A DNA stretch of 26,520 nucleotides from CAYZIB01 sp964478425 (GCA_964478425.1 CAYZIB010000015.1:1-26520); one strand, 5' to 3'. Shown: positions 15,502 to 23,335, numbered from the stretch's first letter. The notes: generated by a model not told the origin, from the letters alone. Numbers and translations are program-made.

Positions 15502-15520
15502 ATATTAACATAATATTAAC
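15502..15520 (+). repeat. Tandem ATATTAAC pair in the exporter leader
   Basis: ATATTAAC occurs at 15502-15509 and 15513-15520, 11 bases apart (about one helical turn), just after the predicted transcription start. It could be an operator half-site pair for a repressor of the exporter. The AT-rich background makes chance a real alternative. Confidence 0.35.
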
Positions 15521-15554
15521 TATATTTATTTTTAAAAGAAAGAGGGTTATATTT

Positions 15555-16466
15555 ATGGAAAATATAATAGAAATCAAAAATTTATCTAAAAGTTTTGGTG
15601 ATATAAAAGCAGTTAATAATTTGAGTTTTAATGTTAAAAAAGGAGAATTATTTGCATTTTTAGGGATTAATGGTGCTGGCAAATCAACAACTATTAATAT
15701 TTTATGTGGTCAACTTTTAGCTGATTGTGGTGATGTTATTGTAGATGGATATAACCTTAAAAATAATAAAAATAGTATAAAAAATAAAATAGGCATTGTT
15801 TTTCAAAATTCTGTTTTAGATTCTGCACTTACTGTTTTTGATAATTTAAAAAGTAGAGCATCTTTGTATGGTATTACAGGAGAAAATTTTAACAATCGTT
15901 TAATAGAACTTTCTAATATGCTTGATTTTAAAGATCTATTAAAAAGACCAATATCTAAATTATCAGGAGGACAAAGAAGAAAAATTGATATAGCAAGGGC
16001 ATTACTACATAAACCTAAAATATTAATTTTAGATGAGCCAACAACTGGACTTGATCCCCAAACACGTAAATTATTATGGAATGTAATTAATGAAATTCGT
16101 AAAAAAGATTTGATGACTGTATTTCTTACAACTCATTATATGGAAGAAGCAAGTGAAGCAGATTATATAATTATTATTGATAATGGAAAAATTAAAGCAG
16201 AAGGTTCGCCACTTAAATTAAAAAATACTTATACTTGTGATTATATAACTTTATATGAAACTGATGAGTGTGATATTAAAAACTTAGGATTAAAATATGA
16301 ATGTTTAAATAATGCATTAAAAATCCATGTACCTAATACAAAAATAGCAACTGATTTAATTATAAAATATCCATATATTTTTAAAGATTATGAAATAACA
16401 AAAGGTAAAATGGATGATGTATTCCTTGCAGTTACTGGAAAAAATCTTGGAGGTAATAAAGAATGA
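15555..16466 (+). CDS. ABC-2 type exporter, ATP-binding subunit
   Basis: This 303-residue ABC ATPase belongs to the DrrA/CcmA-like drug and lipid export branch. Walker A GINGAGKST is at residues 37-45, the Q-loop near IVFQNS, the signature LSGGQRRKIDIARAL near 138, Walker B with D-loop LILDEPTTGLD near 160, and the H-loop TTHYMEEA. The C-terminal extension (KGKMDDVFLAVTG) is typical of DrrA-like subunits. A GAGGG precedes ATG 15555. The permease gene overlaps its stop by 4 bases, so both subunits are made together. The substrate cannot be read from the sequence. No regulator gene is adjacent. Confidence 0.95.
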   Translation: MENIIEIKNLSKSFGDIKAVNNLSFNVKKGELFAFLGINGAGKSTTINILCGQLLADCGDVIVDGYNLKNNKNSIKNKIGIVFQNSVLDSALTVFDNLKSRASLYGITGENFNNRLIELSNMLDFKDLLKRPISKLSGGQRRKIDIARALLHKPKILILDEPTTGLDPQTRKLLWNVINEIRKKDLMTVFLTTHYMEEASEADYIIIIDNGKIKAEGSPLKLKNTYTCDYITLYETDECDIKNLGLKYECLNNALKIHVPNTKIATDLIIKYPYIFKDYEITKGKMDDVFLAVTGKNLGGNKE

Positions 16467-17359
16467 AAACAATAAAAGAGCTTGTTAAGAGAAATATTAA
16501 ATTGTTTTTTAAAGATAAGGCGATGTTTTTTACATCATTAATTACTCCAATAATATTATTAGTGTTATATAGTACATTTTTAGGTGATATTTATCGTGAA
16601 AATTTTATTTCTTCTTTACCTAAAGATATTATTTTACCAGAAAAATTAATTAATAGTCTTGTTGGAGGACAAATTATTTCTTCAATTTTAGCTGTTTCAT
16701 GTGTTACTGTATCTTTTTGTTCTAATATGTTAATGGTTCAAGATAAAGTAACAGGTGTGATAAAAGATTTTAATGTTTCACCTATTAAACCATCTATTTT
16801 AGCTATATCATATTATTTTGCTAATCTTATAACATCACTTTTAATTTGTTATTCTGCATTTATATTTGGTTTAATTTATCTTATATTTGCAGGATGGTAT
16901 TTGTCTATTTTAGATATATTATTGATTATTTTAGATATTACTCTTTTAGTATTATTTGGCAATGCTTTTTCATCTATAATTAATTTCTTTTTAAAATCAC
17001 AAGGTCAAATTTCAGCTGTTGGAACAATAATCAGTTCTGGTTATGGGTTTATATGTGGTGCATACATGCCAATTTCTTCGTTTAAAGTAGGATTGCAGAA
17101 AGTAATATCTTGTTTACCTGGAACATATGGAACTGTTCTTATTCGTAATCACACAATAAATTCTGCTTTATTAGAAATTAAAAATTTAGGTGTACCGTTA
17201 TTTATATTAGAAGAAATTAAAAATTCTATTGATTGTAATATTTATTTTTTTGGTAATTATGTATCAATTTTTAAAATGTATTTAATTTTTATTATAACAA
17301 TAATTATTCTTTTACTTATTTATATTTTTTTAAACAAACTTTCTTTAAAAAAAATATAA
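16463..17359 (+). CDS. ABC-2 type exporter, permease subunit
   Basis: This 298-residue membrane protein forms the transmembrane part of the exporter with the preceding ATPase. It has a cytosolic start (MKTIKELVKRNIKLFFKDK), a first helix (FTSLITPIILLVLYSTF), an extracellular loop of about 35 residues, and about five further helices ending near the C-terminus (IFIITIIILLLIYIF). The central ISSGYGFICGAYMPISSF stretch is the conserved ABC-2 motif region before the last helices. Two permeases or two copies of this one would be needed for a full exporter. No terminator is obvious after it; the next promoter starts 39 bases downstream. Confidence 0.92.
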   Translation: MKTIKELVKRNIKLFFKDKAMFFTSLITPIILLVLYSTFLGDIYRENFISSLPKDIILPEKLINSLVGGQIISSILAVSCVTVSFCSNMLMVQDKVTGVIKDFNVSPIKPSILAISYYFANLITSLLICYSAFIFGLIYLIFAGWYLSILDILLIILDITLLVLFGNAFSSIINFFLKSQGQISAVGTIISSGYGFICGAYMPISSFKVGLQKVISCLPGTYGTVLIRNHTINSALLEIKNLGVPLFILEEIKNSIDCNIYFFGNYVSIFKMYLIFIITIIILLLIYIFLNKLSLKKI

Positions 17360-17397
17360 AATATGTTTAAATTATCAATTAATGTATAAAAATTTTA

Positions 17398-17425
17398 TTG
17401 TGAAAAATTATTTAAATGTTATAAT
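17398..17425 (+). promoter_or_regulatory. Promoter of the DUF3737 gene
   Basis: TTGTGA (17398-17403) lies 16 bases before TATAAT (17420-17425), which also has the extended TGT in front. The site is 17 bases upstream of the start codon. Confidence 0.75.
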
Positions 17426-17442
17426 GAATTTGGAGTGGTTAT

Positions 17443-18300
17443 ATGAAAGAAATTCTAAACAAAAATTTTCCAAATGAAAGAGATTTATATGGTGTAAATG
17501 ATATTAAATTAGTAAATTGTAGTTTTGATGGCAAAATTGATGGTGAATCAGCGTTAAAAGAAGCATCTAATATTATTTTAGATTCTTGTTTTTTAAACTT
17601 GAGATATCCACTTTGGCATGATAATAATTTAGAAATTTATAATTGTAAATTAACTGATAAATGTAGAGCGGCTATTTGGTATAGTAATAAAATAACAATT
17701 AAAAAATCAATTTTTGATGGAATAAAAGCACTAAGAGAATGTAATGATATAGATATTTATAATACAAAAATTAATTCCTTAGAATTTGGATGGAAATCAA
17801 AAAATATAACAATAAAAGATTCAAATATTATAAGTGAATATTTATTTTTAATGGCTGAAAATATTAATATTGATAATTTAAATTTTAAAGGTAAATATTC
17901 GTTTCAATATGTAAAAAATTTAAATATTGAAAATTCTAATTTTGATACTAAAGATGCTTTTTGGCATGCATCAAATGTTACAGTTAAAAATTCGTATATA
18001 AAAGGGGAATATTTAGGATGGTATTCAAAAAATTTGACATTTATTGATTGTGTAATAGAAGGAACACAACCATTATGTTATTGTGAAAATTTAAAATTAA
18101 TTAATTGTAAAATGATTGATACTGATTTAGCATTTGAATATTCTAATGTTAATGCGGTTATTACTGGATCTATTTTATCTATTAAAAATCCTAAAGATGG
18201 AATAATAAATTGTGATAGAATAGGTGAATTAATCTTTACAGAAGATTCTAAATATTTATCTAAATGTATTATTAATCAAAAAATAAAAAATGTTATATAA
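17443..18300 (+). CDS. DUF3737 family right-handed beta-helix protein
   Basis: This 285-residue protein consists of repeated short strands with regularly spaced Asn, Cys and Ser, of the form I-x-NC-x-F/L (for example IKLVNCSFDGKI, LEIYNCKLTD, ITIKKSIFDG, LTFIDCVIEG, LKLINCKMID). This indicates a pectate-lyase-like beta-helix. The length and the paired W/Y-containing turns (PLWHDNN, AFWHASN, LGWYSKN) match the DUF3737 family, common in gut Bacillota and lactobacilli. There is no signal peptide, so it appears cytosolic. No catalytic residues can be assigned and the biochemical role is unknown. GGAGTG precedes ATG 17443. It has its own promoter; tRNA-Arg follows with a separate promoter. Confidence 0.85.
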   Translation: MKEILNKNFPNERDLYGVNDIKLVNCSFDGKIDGESALKEASNIILDSCFLNLRYPLWHDNNLEIYNCKLTDKCRAAIWYSNKITIKKSIFDGIKALRECNDIDIYNTKINSLEFGWKSKNITIKDSNIISEYLFLMAENINIDNLNFKGKYSFQYVKNLNIENSNFDTKDAFWHASNVTVKNSYIKGEYLGWYSKNLTFIDCVIEGTQPLCYCENLKLINCKMIDTDLAFEYSNVNAVITGSILSIKNPKDGIINCDRIGELIFTEDSKYLSKCIINQKIKNVI

Positions 18301-18326
18301 TTAGTAAACAAAAATAAAAAAAAGTA

Positions 18327-18355
18327 TTTACAAATTAAATCTTTTATTATATAAT
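18327..18355 (+). promoter_or_regulatory. Promoter of tRNA-Arg(UCU)
   Basis: TTTACA (18327-18332) and TATAAT (18350-18355) with a 17-base spacer; the tRNA begins 12 bases after the -10 box. Confidence 0.88.
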
Positions 18356-18366
18356 AATCATGCTGT

Positions 18367-18443
<77 letters not shown>

Positions 18444-18453
18444 TTTTAAAAAT

Positions 18454-18476
18454 AAGCAGGGATGACCTGCTTTTTT
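18454..18476 (+). terminator. Rho-independent terminator of tRNA-Arg(UCU)
   Basis: AAGCAGG (18454-18460) pairs with CCTGCTT (18466-18472) around GATGA, followed by T to 18476. Confidence 0.9.
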
Positions 18477-18479
18477 GTT

Positions 18480-18517
18480 ATATATTATTTGATAATATAT
18501 ATAAGTAATGGTATAAT
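18480..18517 (+). promoter_or_regulatory. Promoter of the lipoprotein gene with a palindrome at the -35 box
   Basis: TTGATA (18489-18494) and TATAAT (18512-18517) are 17 bases apart, and TGG in front of the -10 makes it an extended -10 as well. A 9-bp inverted repeat, ATATATTAT (18480-18488) and ATAATATAT (18492-18500), is centred on the TTG of the -35 box and is a candidate repressor site. Confidence 0.7.
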
Positions 18518-18537
18518 ATAAAAGCTAGGAGGATTTT

Positions 18538-20220
18538 ATGAAAAAATTTTTAATATTATTTTTATTACTTTTTTCTTTAGTAGGTTGTACTAAAAATAAG
18601 TACGAAGTAAAATTTATGAATGAAAACGAAGAATATAAAATAATTAGTGTAACACAGAATAAAACAGTTACAAAACCAGCAAATCCAATTAAAACTGATT
18701 ATACATTTTGTTATTGGTCAATTATTGAAGATGGTATAAAAAAAGAATTTGATTTTACAAATAAAATAAATTCAAATATAGTTTTATATGCTAATTTTAT
18801 TTATAATCCAAATAATCTTGAAGTATATAAAGTAGAATTTGTTAGTAATAATGAAAATTTAATTGAAAATCAATATGTTTTACATAATACAAGATTGAAT
18901 AAACCAGAAGATCCAAATAAAAAAGGATATTTATTTGGTGGATGGTATGAAGATTCAAATTTTACAAAAGAAGCAAATTTAAGTGAAAGAATTAAAACAA
19001 ATAAAATTTTTTATGCTAAATGGTTAACTGAGGAAGATATTGATATGGATGCTTATAAAAAAGAAATAATTACAAAAATTAATCAATATACAGCAAATAA
19101 TAATTATGCATATCATATGCTAGATAGAGTAAAAACTTTAATTAATGAAGCTGAAAACACATTAAGTGGATTAAATAAATTTGATGAAATCTCTGATTTA
19201 TATAATAAAACAATTGTTGAATTAGATGAAATGAATATCTCAAATTATCCTTCATATGGTATTCAAGGAGATATCATTCAACCTGTATTCTTCTTGAATT
19301 ATTCAGTTTCACAATTTGAATCTCATTTTAAAAAATTATTAAATGCATGCATTGATAAAGTAATTGTTCAATGGACTTATGATACAACAGGAGATGGAAC
19401 AATTTATTATAATTCAAGTGTTTTTGATGCAAAAACGAAATATAGTAGTATGCTTGAAAACTTATTAAAAGCAGCTGAAAATACTGGTATAAAAGTATTT
19501 GTAGGATTAAATTCAGATGATAGTTGGTGGGATACAAAAAATGCTGCAAGTTCAACATATCAACAAGAACAAGCTTTAATAGGAACAAAACAAGCTAAAG
19601 AATTATATGATTTATATAAAGAAAAATATCCTAATGCATTTTATGGATGGTATTTTGCTTATGAATTTTATTGTGTAAATCCATTATATGCAATTGGTTT
19701 TGGAACAAGTTTTGATCAATTAAATTTAAATTGGTGTAATATGTTAAATACATATTTGGATGCTTTAACATTAATTGATGATTCTATGCCATTAATGCTT
19801 TCTCCGTATTATAGTGATTATTATGGTGGAAGTAAAACTCAAACATATAATCAATGGAAATATTTTTTCGAAAATACAAGATTTAGAAAAAATGATATAA
19901 TTGCTCCTCAAGATTCATTTGGATTATTTGGTAAAACAATTGATGATGATACAAAAAAACAAAAAGTAGAAGATTATATAGAAGCATTTTATGAAGCATC
20001 AAAAGCAAATACTAATGTTGAATTTTGGCTTAATATTGAATTATTTGGAAGAGATAGTAATAGTAATTTATTTACATGTGATATGGATAGAGTTAAATAT
20101 CAAATTGAATATGCAAAAAATTATACATCAAATTTAATATGTTTTTCATATACACATTATTTTATCGGAAAAACAAATAATAATTTATATATAGATTATT
20201 TAAAAACTTTAACTGAATAG
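18538..20220 (+). CDS. Surface lipoprotein: InlB repeats plus DUF4434-like TIM-barrel domain
   Basis: This 560-residue protein is anchored outside the membrane by a lipid: the signal peptide ends at lipobox LVG-Cys17. Two InlB (Listeria-Bacteroides) repeats follow at about residues 23-90 and 97-163, each starting YxVxF, with GYLFGGWYED in the second, and each ending in YANF or YAKW. A helical linker (about 165-235; LINEAENTLSGLNKFDEI) resembles FIVAR-type spacers. From about residue 240 the chain looks like a DUF4434 glycoside-hydrolase-like barrel: GDIIQPVFFLNYS, KVIVQWTYDT, GIKVFVGLNSDDSWW, FYGWYFAYEFYC, MPLMLSPYYSDYYGG, IIAPQDSFGLFG, FWLNIELFG. The acidic residues in YEFY and NIELFG sit where barrel catalytic acids often lie, but this is inference. 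AGGAGG precedes ATG 18538. It is flanked by terminators and is probably monocistronic. Probable role: glycan binding or degradation. Confidence 0.82.
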   Translation: MKKFLILFLLLFSLVGCTKNKYEVKFMNENEEYKIISVTQNKTVTKPANPIKTDYTFCYWSIIEDGIKKEFDFTNKINSNIVLYANFIYNPNNLEVYKVEFVSNNENLIENQYVLHNTRLNKPEDPNKKGYLFGGWYEDSNFTKEANLSERIKTNKIFYAKWLTEEDIDMDAYKKEIITKINQYTANNNYAYHMLDRVKTLINEAENTLSGLNKFDEISDLYNKTIVELDEMNISNYPSYGIQGDIIQPVFFLNYSVSQFESHFKKLLNACIDKVIVQWTYDTTGDGTIYYNSSVFDAKTKYSSMLENLLKAAENTGIKVFVGLNSDDSWWDTKNAASSTYQQEQALIGTKQAKELYDLYKEKYPNAFYGWYFAYEFYCVNPLYAIGFGTSFDQLNLNWCNMLNTYLDALTLIDDSMPLMLSPYYSDYYGGSKTQTYNQWKYFFENTRFRKNDIIAPQDSFGLFGKTIDDDTKKQKVEDYIEAFYEASKANTNVEFWLNIELFGRDSNSNLFTCDMDRVKYQIEYAKNYTSNLICFSYTHYFIGKTNNNLYIDYLKTLTE

Positions 20221-20240
20221 CATTTTGCTATTCTTTTTTT
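20215..20240. terminator. Terminator between the lipoprotein and the convergent 99-aa gene
   Basis: GAATAGCA (20215-20222) pairs perfectly with TGCTATTC (20226-20233) around TTT, followed by T on the plus strand to 20240. The left arm contains the lipoprotein TAG stop. The minus-strand gene ends at 20228, inside the same hairpin. Confidence 0.85.
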
Positions 20241-20527
20241 ATTTTATTTTTTAAATTATTAATTTCTAAATTAAGTTTATCAATTTGAAATTTTAAATTG
20301 TTATAATTAATGTTATAAAGTGAATCTACTTTGGCATTATAAGTTAGAATAACTTGACCAACGAGTTCTAAAAAATTTCCAATAATATTTTGTTCATTCA
20401 TATCTAATCCTTCAGATATAATTAAACCTAAAATGGATCCAATTAAAGATATTTCAAAAGCAGATAAATTATTTAAAATACTTGCTAAATTTTTAAATTC
20501 TTTATATGAAAAGTTGTTATTATCCAT
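20228..20527 (-). CDS. Small unknown protein, probably expressed during sporulation
   Basis: I do not recognise this 99-residue protein by name. It has a hydrophobic helix (FEISLIGSILGLIISEGL, about 24-41), then an amphipathic segment with NIIGNFLELVGQVILTYNA. It ends in a Lys/Leu/Ile-rich coiled coil (IDKLNLEINNLKNKIKK). The pattern IxxxxGLxxxEQNxxGNFLxLVGQ reminds me of small unannotated proteins in gut Bacillota, from memory only. The start is ATG 20527 (minus) with AAGTGAT four bases upstream. A promoter with very good sigma-E features lies just upstream, and its 3' end shares a hairpin terminator with the convergent lipoprotein gene. These signals make it a real gene, in preference to the overlapping plus-strand frame at 20433-20624. 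Confidence 0.72.
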   Translation of the reverse strand: MDNNNFSYKEFKNLASILNNLSAFEISLIGSILGLIISEGLDMNEQNIIGNFLELVGQVILTYNAKVDSLYNINYNNLKFQIDKLNLEINNLKNKIKKE

Positions 20528-20541
20528 AAAATCACTTAGTA

Positions 20542-20570
20542 ATTATATGAAAAATAATTTAGAAATATTA
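20542..20570 (-). promoter_or_regulatory. Sigma-E-like promoter of the 99-aa gene
   Basis: On the minus strand TAATATT (20570-20564) and CATATAAT (20549-20542) are separated by exactly 14 bases. The -35 matches KMATATT completely and the -10 matches CATACAMT with one mismatch. It ends 14 bases before the start codon. Confidence 0.65.
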
Positions 20571-20591
20571 GTTAATATTTTGTTTATTTTC

Positions 20592-20620
20592 TTGACTATA
20601 AGCTATATAATTGATAAAAT
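20592..20620 (+). promoter_or_regulatory. Promoter of the unknown membrane-protein gene
   Basis: TTGACT (20592-20597) and TAAAAT (20615-20620) with a 17-base spacer. A TATAAT at 20605-20610 is too close to TTGACT to be its partner. Confidence 0.7.
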
Positions 20621-20653
20621 ATAAATAAGTGGTGTAAGGAGATTGAAAAAAAT

Positions 20654-21424
20654 ATGAAATATAATTCTAACAAGAGAAAAAAATATGTTGAAAAATATTT
20701 AAGTGGTAAAAAAAGCAAACTAAGATTTGTGAGTTCTATATTATTTTTAATTGGTGCATGTTTAGTTGCATATAGTATTTTAGGTGATTTAGATACTAAA
20801 ATTCAAAAAATTGTTTTAATTGTGGGTCTTATTATTTCTGTTGTATTTTTATTTGTTGCAGTGCTTTCATTTATGCATAAAACAAACCCTATTAAAGAAA
20901 AACAATATGAATTATTAGTAAAAGAAGATAGATTTTTAGCTTATGAAAAAATTGTTGAAACATTAAATATTTCATTAAAGGAATTAAGTGATATTCAACC
21001 AATATTAATTTTTTCACCAGCATGGAATTTTGCTATTCCAAATAAAACTGTTTATTCAAAAAAATATAAAAAAGATCATTATTTATTAGAACAATTTCAA
21101 TCATTAACATTTGGTAAAAAAACAGTTCATTTATATACAAATGTTATAAATCATGCAACTGGTTCATTCTATGAAAATAAAGTTGTTGAATTTAGTTATG
21201 ATAGTATTGTTAGTGTTGAAACAAGATTTTCTGTTGAAAAATTAATTAAAAATTATCGTGAAGTATTATTTTTAGAAATAACATTAAATTCATCAAAAGT
21301 TATAAATGTTATTTTAAGAGAAAGAATTATAGATTCTCCATTACTTGAAAATGATAAATTGTCTGATTCTGAACAAGAAATAATTAAAAATATTAAAAAA
21401 GCAATACGTACTAGTAGAAAGTAG
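20654..21424 (+). CDS. Unknown two-helix membrane protein with a C-terminal soluble domain
   Basis: I do not recognise this 256-residue protein. A basic start (KYNSNKRKKYVEKYLSGKK) is followed by two membrane helices, at about residues 25-45 (SSILFLIGACLVAYSIL) and 50-74 (IVLIVGLIISVVFLFVAVLSF). About 180 residues follow, probably in the cytosol under the positive-inside rule. That domain has alternating strands (KKTVHLYTNVINHATG, KVVEFSYDSIVSVETRF, REVLFLEITLNSSKVINVIL) that could form a PH-like fold; this is a guess from the strand pattern. AAGGAGA (20636-20642) lies 11 bases before ATG 20654, a long but usable spacing. It is divergent from the 99-aa gene and ends in a bidirectional terminator shared with tmcAL. 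Confidence 0.8.
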   Translation: MKYNSNKRKKYVEKYLSGKKSKLRFVSSILFLIGACLVAYSILGDLDTKIQKIVLIVGLIISVVFLFVAVLSFMHKTNPIKEKQYELLVKEDRFLAYEKIVETLNISLKELSDIQPILIFSPAWNFAIPNKTVYSKKYKKDHYLLEQFQSLTFGKKTVHLYTNVINHATGSFYENKVVEFSYDSIVSVETRFSVEKLIKNYREVLFLEITLNSSKVINVILRERIIDSPLLENDKLSDSEQEIIKNIKKAIRTSRK

Positions 21425-21435
21425 TATTGCTTTTT
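21395..21435. terminator. Bidirectional terminator between the membrane-protein gene and tmcAL
   Basis: GCAATAC (21401-21407) pairs with GTATTGC (21424-21430). The stem is flanked by A6 on the left and T5 on the right, so it has a U tail on both strands. It overlaps the 3' end of the plus-strand gene and abuts the end of tmcAL. Confidence 0.85.
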
Positions 21436-22492
21436 ATTTTCTTATTGAATTATAAATTAATTTAGCTTTTTTTTCGATTTTACATATTTCCTCGTCTAAA
21501 TTTTTGTTATATGAAACATTTTTTTTAATTAAATTAAGATATTTTTGTCCATTATTATTAAATGCAATTACTTTATTATAATTATTTATATTAAAGTTGA
21601 TATCATCTTTTTTGATATTTAATAATATTGATATAAGAACTCTTTTTATGTATGTTGTAGTATATCTTTTAGATTTTAATTTTATTATTAAATCATCATA
21701 ATTTTTTGCATTATTAATTTCTTTTTTTATTTTATTTTCAAATCCTTCTTTAATTAAATGAATATTTTTTAATTCATCATTACTTAAAATATTAATTGTA
21801 TGCTTTAATAAATTAAAAAACATTTCATTATTTAAAAAATTATTTTTTATATAATATTCATTAATAAGTTTAGGAACATAATCAGAAATTTCATTTAAAT
21901 TTCTAATTGCTGTAGCACTAGTAATAAAATTATTGTTAGGTGTTTTTTCATTGTATTTTGAATTTATTCTTTTTATTGGATATGGAATTATTTTATTGTT
22001 TATTTTTTTAATTGCTTTTAAATATTGAATATTTAATAAATCATTTGATTCTAATTTTGGCAATGAAAAATTATATGAATTAGCAAAACTATTTCCAAAT
22101 TTTAAATTCTTTTTAAATGAGTCTTTAAAATTTGAATCGTCTTCTAGTTTTAATATATTATTTAATAGATCTAAATTACATGATTCAGAACCAAAACATA
22201 AATGTGTTATTTTAAAATTATTTAATATTTCAACTGCTTTATAAGCAAATATATCTGCGCTATTAAGGCTGAATGCTAAAGGTAATTCTAAGATAAGATC
22301 ACATCCATAATTTGTAGCAATTAAAGCTTTATCTTCTTTACTCATACATGAAATATCGCCACGCATTTGAAAATAGCCTGAAATTATTACAATTATTAAA
22401 TCAGGATTTAAAGTTTCTTTTATTTTATTAATTTGATATAAATGGCCGTTATGAAACGGGTTATATTCAGCAACAATACCACAAACAATCAT
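21434..22492 (-). CDS. tmcAL: tRNA(Met) cytidine acetate ligase TmcAL
   Basis: TmcAL (formerly YlbM) activates acetate with ATP and forms N4-acetylcytidine at the wobble base of elongator tRNA-Met. The nucleotidyltransferase-fold N-terminus is textbook: GIVAEYNPFHNGH with the HxGH motif at residues 14-17, then SGYFQMRGD and LELPLAFSLNSADIFA. FGSESCNL and, later, SATAIRN are also family hallmarks. The 352 residues are fewer than the roughly 400 of B. subtilis, with the shortening in the C-terminal half. GGTGAT precedes the start at 22492. It is divergent from yceD, with about 100 bases of shared promoter region, as commonly seen for ylbM and the ylbN-rpmF pair. Confidence 0.95.
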   Translation of the reverse strand: MIVCGIVAEYNPFHNGHLYQINKIKETLNPDLIIVIISGYFQMRGDISCMSKEDKALIATNYGCDLILELPLAFSLNSADIFAYKAVEILNNFKITHLCFGSESCNLDLLNNILKLEDDSNFKDSFKKNLKFGNSFANSYNFSLPKLESNDLLNIQYLKAIKKINNKIIPYPIKRINSKYNEKTPNNNFITSATAIRNLNEISDYVPKLINEYYIKNNFLNNEMFFNLLKHTINILSNDELKNIHLIKEGFENKIKKEINNAKNYDDLIIKLKSKRYTTTYIKRVLISILLNIKKDDINFNINNYNKVIAFNNNGQKYLNLIKKNVSYNKNLDEEICKIEKKAKLIYNSIRK

Positions 22493-22507
22493 ATAATCAC
22501 CAAAAAT

Positions 22508-22516
22508 ATTATATCA
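22508..22516 (-). promoter_or_regulatory. Extended -10 promoter of tmcAL
   Basis: The minus strand reads TGATATAAT, a perfect extended -10, ending 15 bases before the start codon. The -35 at 17 bases is poor (TTAAAT). Confidence 0.6.
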
Positions 22517-22542
22517 TATAATTTAAAAATATTTAATATTTA

Positions 22543-22571
22543 TTGACTTTATAAACAAAAATTAGTATAAT
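22543..22571 (+). promoter_or_regulatory. Promoter of yceD-rpmF
   Basis: TTGACT (22543-22548) and TATAAT (22566-22571) with a 17-base spacer make this one of the best vegetative promoters in the window. Confidence 0.9.
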
Positions 22572-22593
22572 AAATAAAGTCCGAGGTGAAGAA

Positions 22594-23052
22594 ATGGAAT
22601 TTTTAATTCAAGATATTATTGATTCTAATCAAAATTTTAAATTTGATTTTGAACTTGACTTAAAAACATTAGTTAAAAATACAAATAAAGATGTATTAGA
22701 TTTAAGTTTAGTACATGTATATGGTAATGCATATGTTGTTGATAATAGTGAGTTTGTATTTGATATTAATGTTTCATGTAATTTAGTTATGCAATGTAGT
22801 GTAACATTAGAAGATGTTCCATATTTATTAGAATATAAAGGCACAGAAACATTTGGATATAAAAAAATTGATGAAGATACTAATTTGATTACTGGAGATA
22901 GAATTGATTTAACTGAAATAATTGAAGATTATGTAATATTAAATATTCCAATTAGAGTTGTTAAAAAAGGGTATGAAAATAAGGATAATAGTCAAATTGT
23001 AGATGTTTATGATGATTCGCCTTTTGCTTCACTTAAAGATTTAATTAAATAG
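22594..23052 (+). CDS. yceD: YceD/DUF177 family protein
   Basis: This 152-residue acidic protein belongs to the YceD (DUF177) family, which is nearly always encoded just before rpmF. In E. coli and plants family members are linked to 23S rRNA accumulation or processing. The central segment DINVSCNLVMQCSVTLEDVP corresponds to the family's conserved double-cysteine motif, and the C-terminal acidic patch before a final SPFASLKDLIK is typical. GAGGTG lies 8 bases before ATG 22594. The stop is followed by AGGAGGTG for rpmF. In B. subtilis the counterpart is ylbN. Confidence 0.92.
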   Translation: MEFLIQDIIDSNQNFKFDFELDLKTLVKNTNKDVLDLSLVHVYGNAYVVDNSEFVFDINVSCNLVMQCSVTLEDVPYLLEYKGTETFGYKKIDEDTNLITGDRIDLTEIIEDYVILNIPIRVVKKGYENKDNSQIVDVYDDSPFASLKDLIK

Positions 23053-23064
23053 GAGGTGTAAAAA

Positions 23065-23256
23065 ATGGCAGTACCTTTTAGACGCACATCTAAGTCTAAA
23101 AAAAGAATGAGAAGATCTCATCAAGCATTATCTGTTCCAGGAATGGTAACATGTCCTAATTGTGGTGAAATGATTTTAGCACATCGCGTATGTCCTAATT
23201 GTGGTCATTACAAAGGAAAAGAAGTAGTAAGTAAAAAAGAGGAAAAAGAAAATTAA
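23065..23256 (+). CDS. rpmF: 50S ribosomal protein bL32, zinc-ribbon form
   Basis: This 63-residue large-subunit protein begins MAVPFRRTSKSKKRMRRSHQ and has the four zinc-binding cysteines in two CPNC pairs (CPNCGEMILAHRVCPNCGH). It is therefore the zinc-containing form, not the zinc-independent one made under zinc limitation. A near-consensus AGGAGGTG precedes ATG 23065. It is co-transcribed with yceD and followed by a terminator. Confidence 0.98.
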   Translation: MAVPFRRTSKSKKRMRRSHQALSVPGMVTCPNCGEMILAHRVCPNCGHYKGKEVVSKKEEKEN

Positions 23257-23260
23257 TAGA

Positions 23261-23286
23261 AATAGATGCTCGGGCATCTATTTTCT
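23261..23286 (+). terminator. Terminator of yceD-rpmF
   Basis: AATAGATGC (23261-23269) pairs perfectly with GCATCTATT (23274-23282) around TCGG, extended by A-T and G-T pairs. The T tract is short and interrupted. Confidence 0.8.
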
Positions 23287-23306
23287 ATTTTATTTTAAAA
23301 AATATA

Positions 23307-23315
23307 TGATATAAT
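23307..23315 (+). promoter_or_regulatory. Extended -10 promoter of nagB-rsmH
   Basis: TGATATAAT at 23307-23315 is a perfect extended -10, 20 bases before the nagB start. No good -35 is visible. No obvious GntR-type operator palindrome is seen around it. Confidence 0.65.
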
Positions 23316-23335
23316 TAACATAAGGAGTTGAAATT

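Noticed and set aside
20433..20624. Plus-strand frame of 63 codons overlapping the 99-aa minus gene.
   Set aside because: It has no ribosome binding site, overlaps the better-supported minus gene and its sigma-E-like promoter, and its product looks like an arbitrary AT-rich hydrophobic translation.
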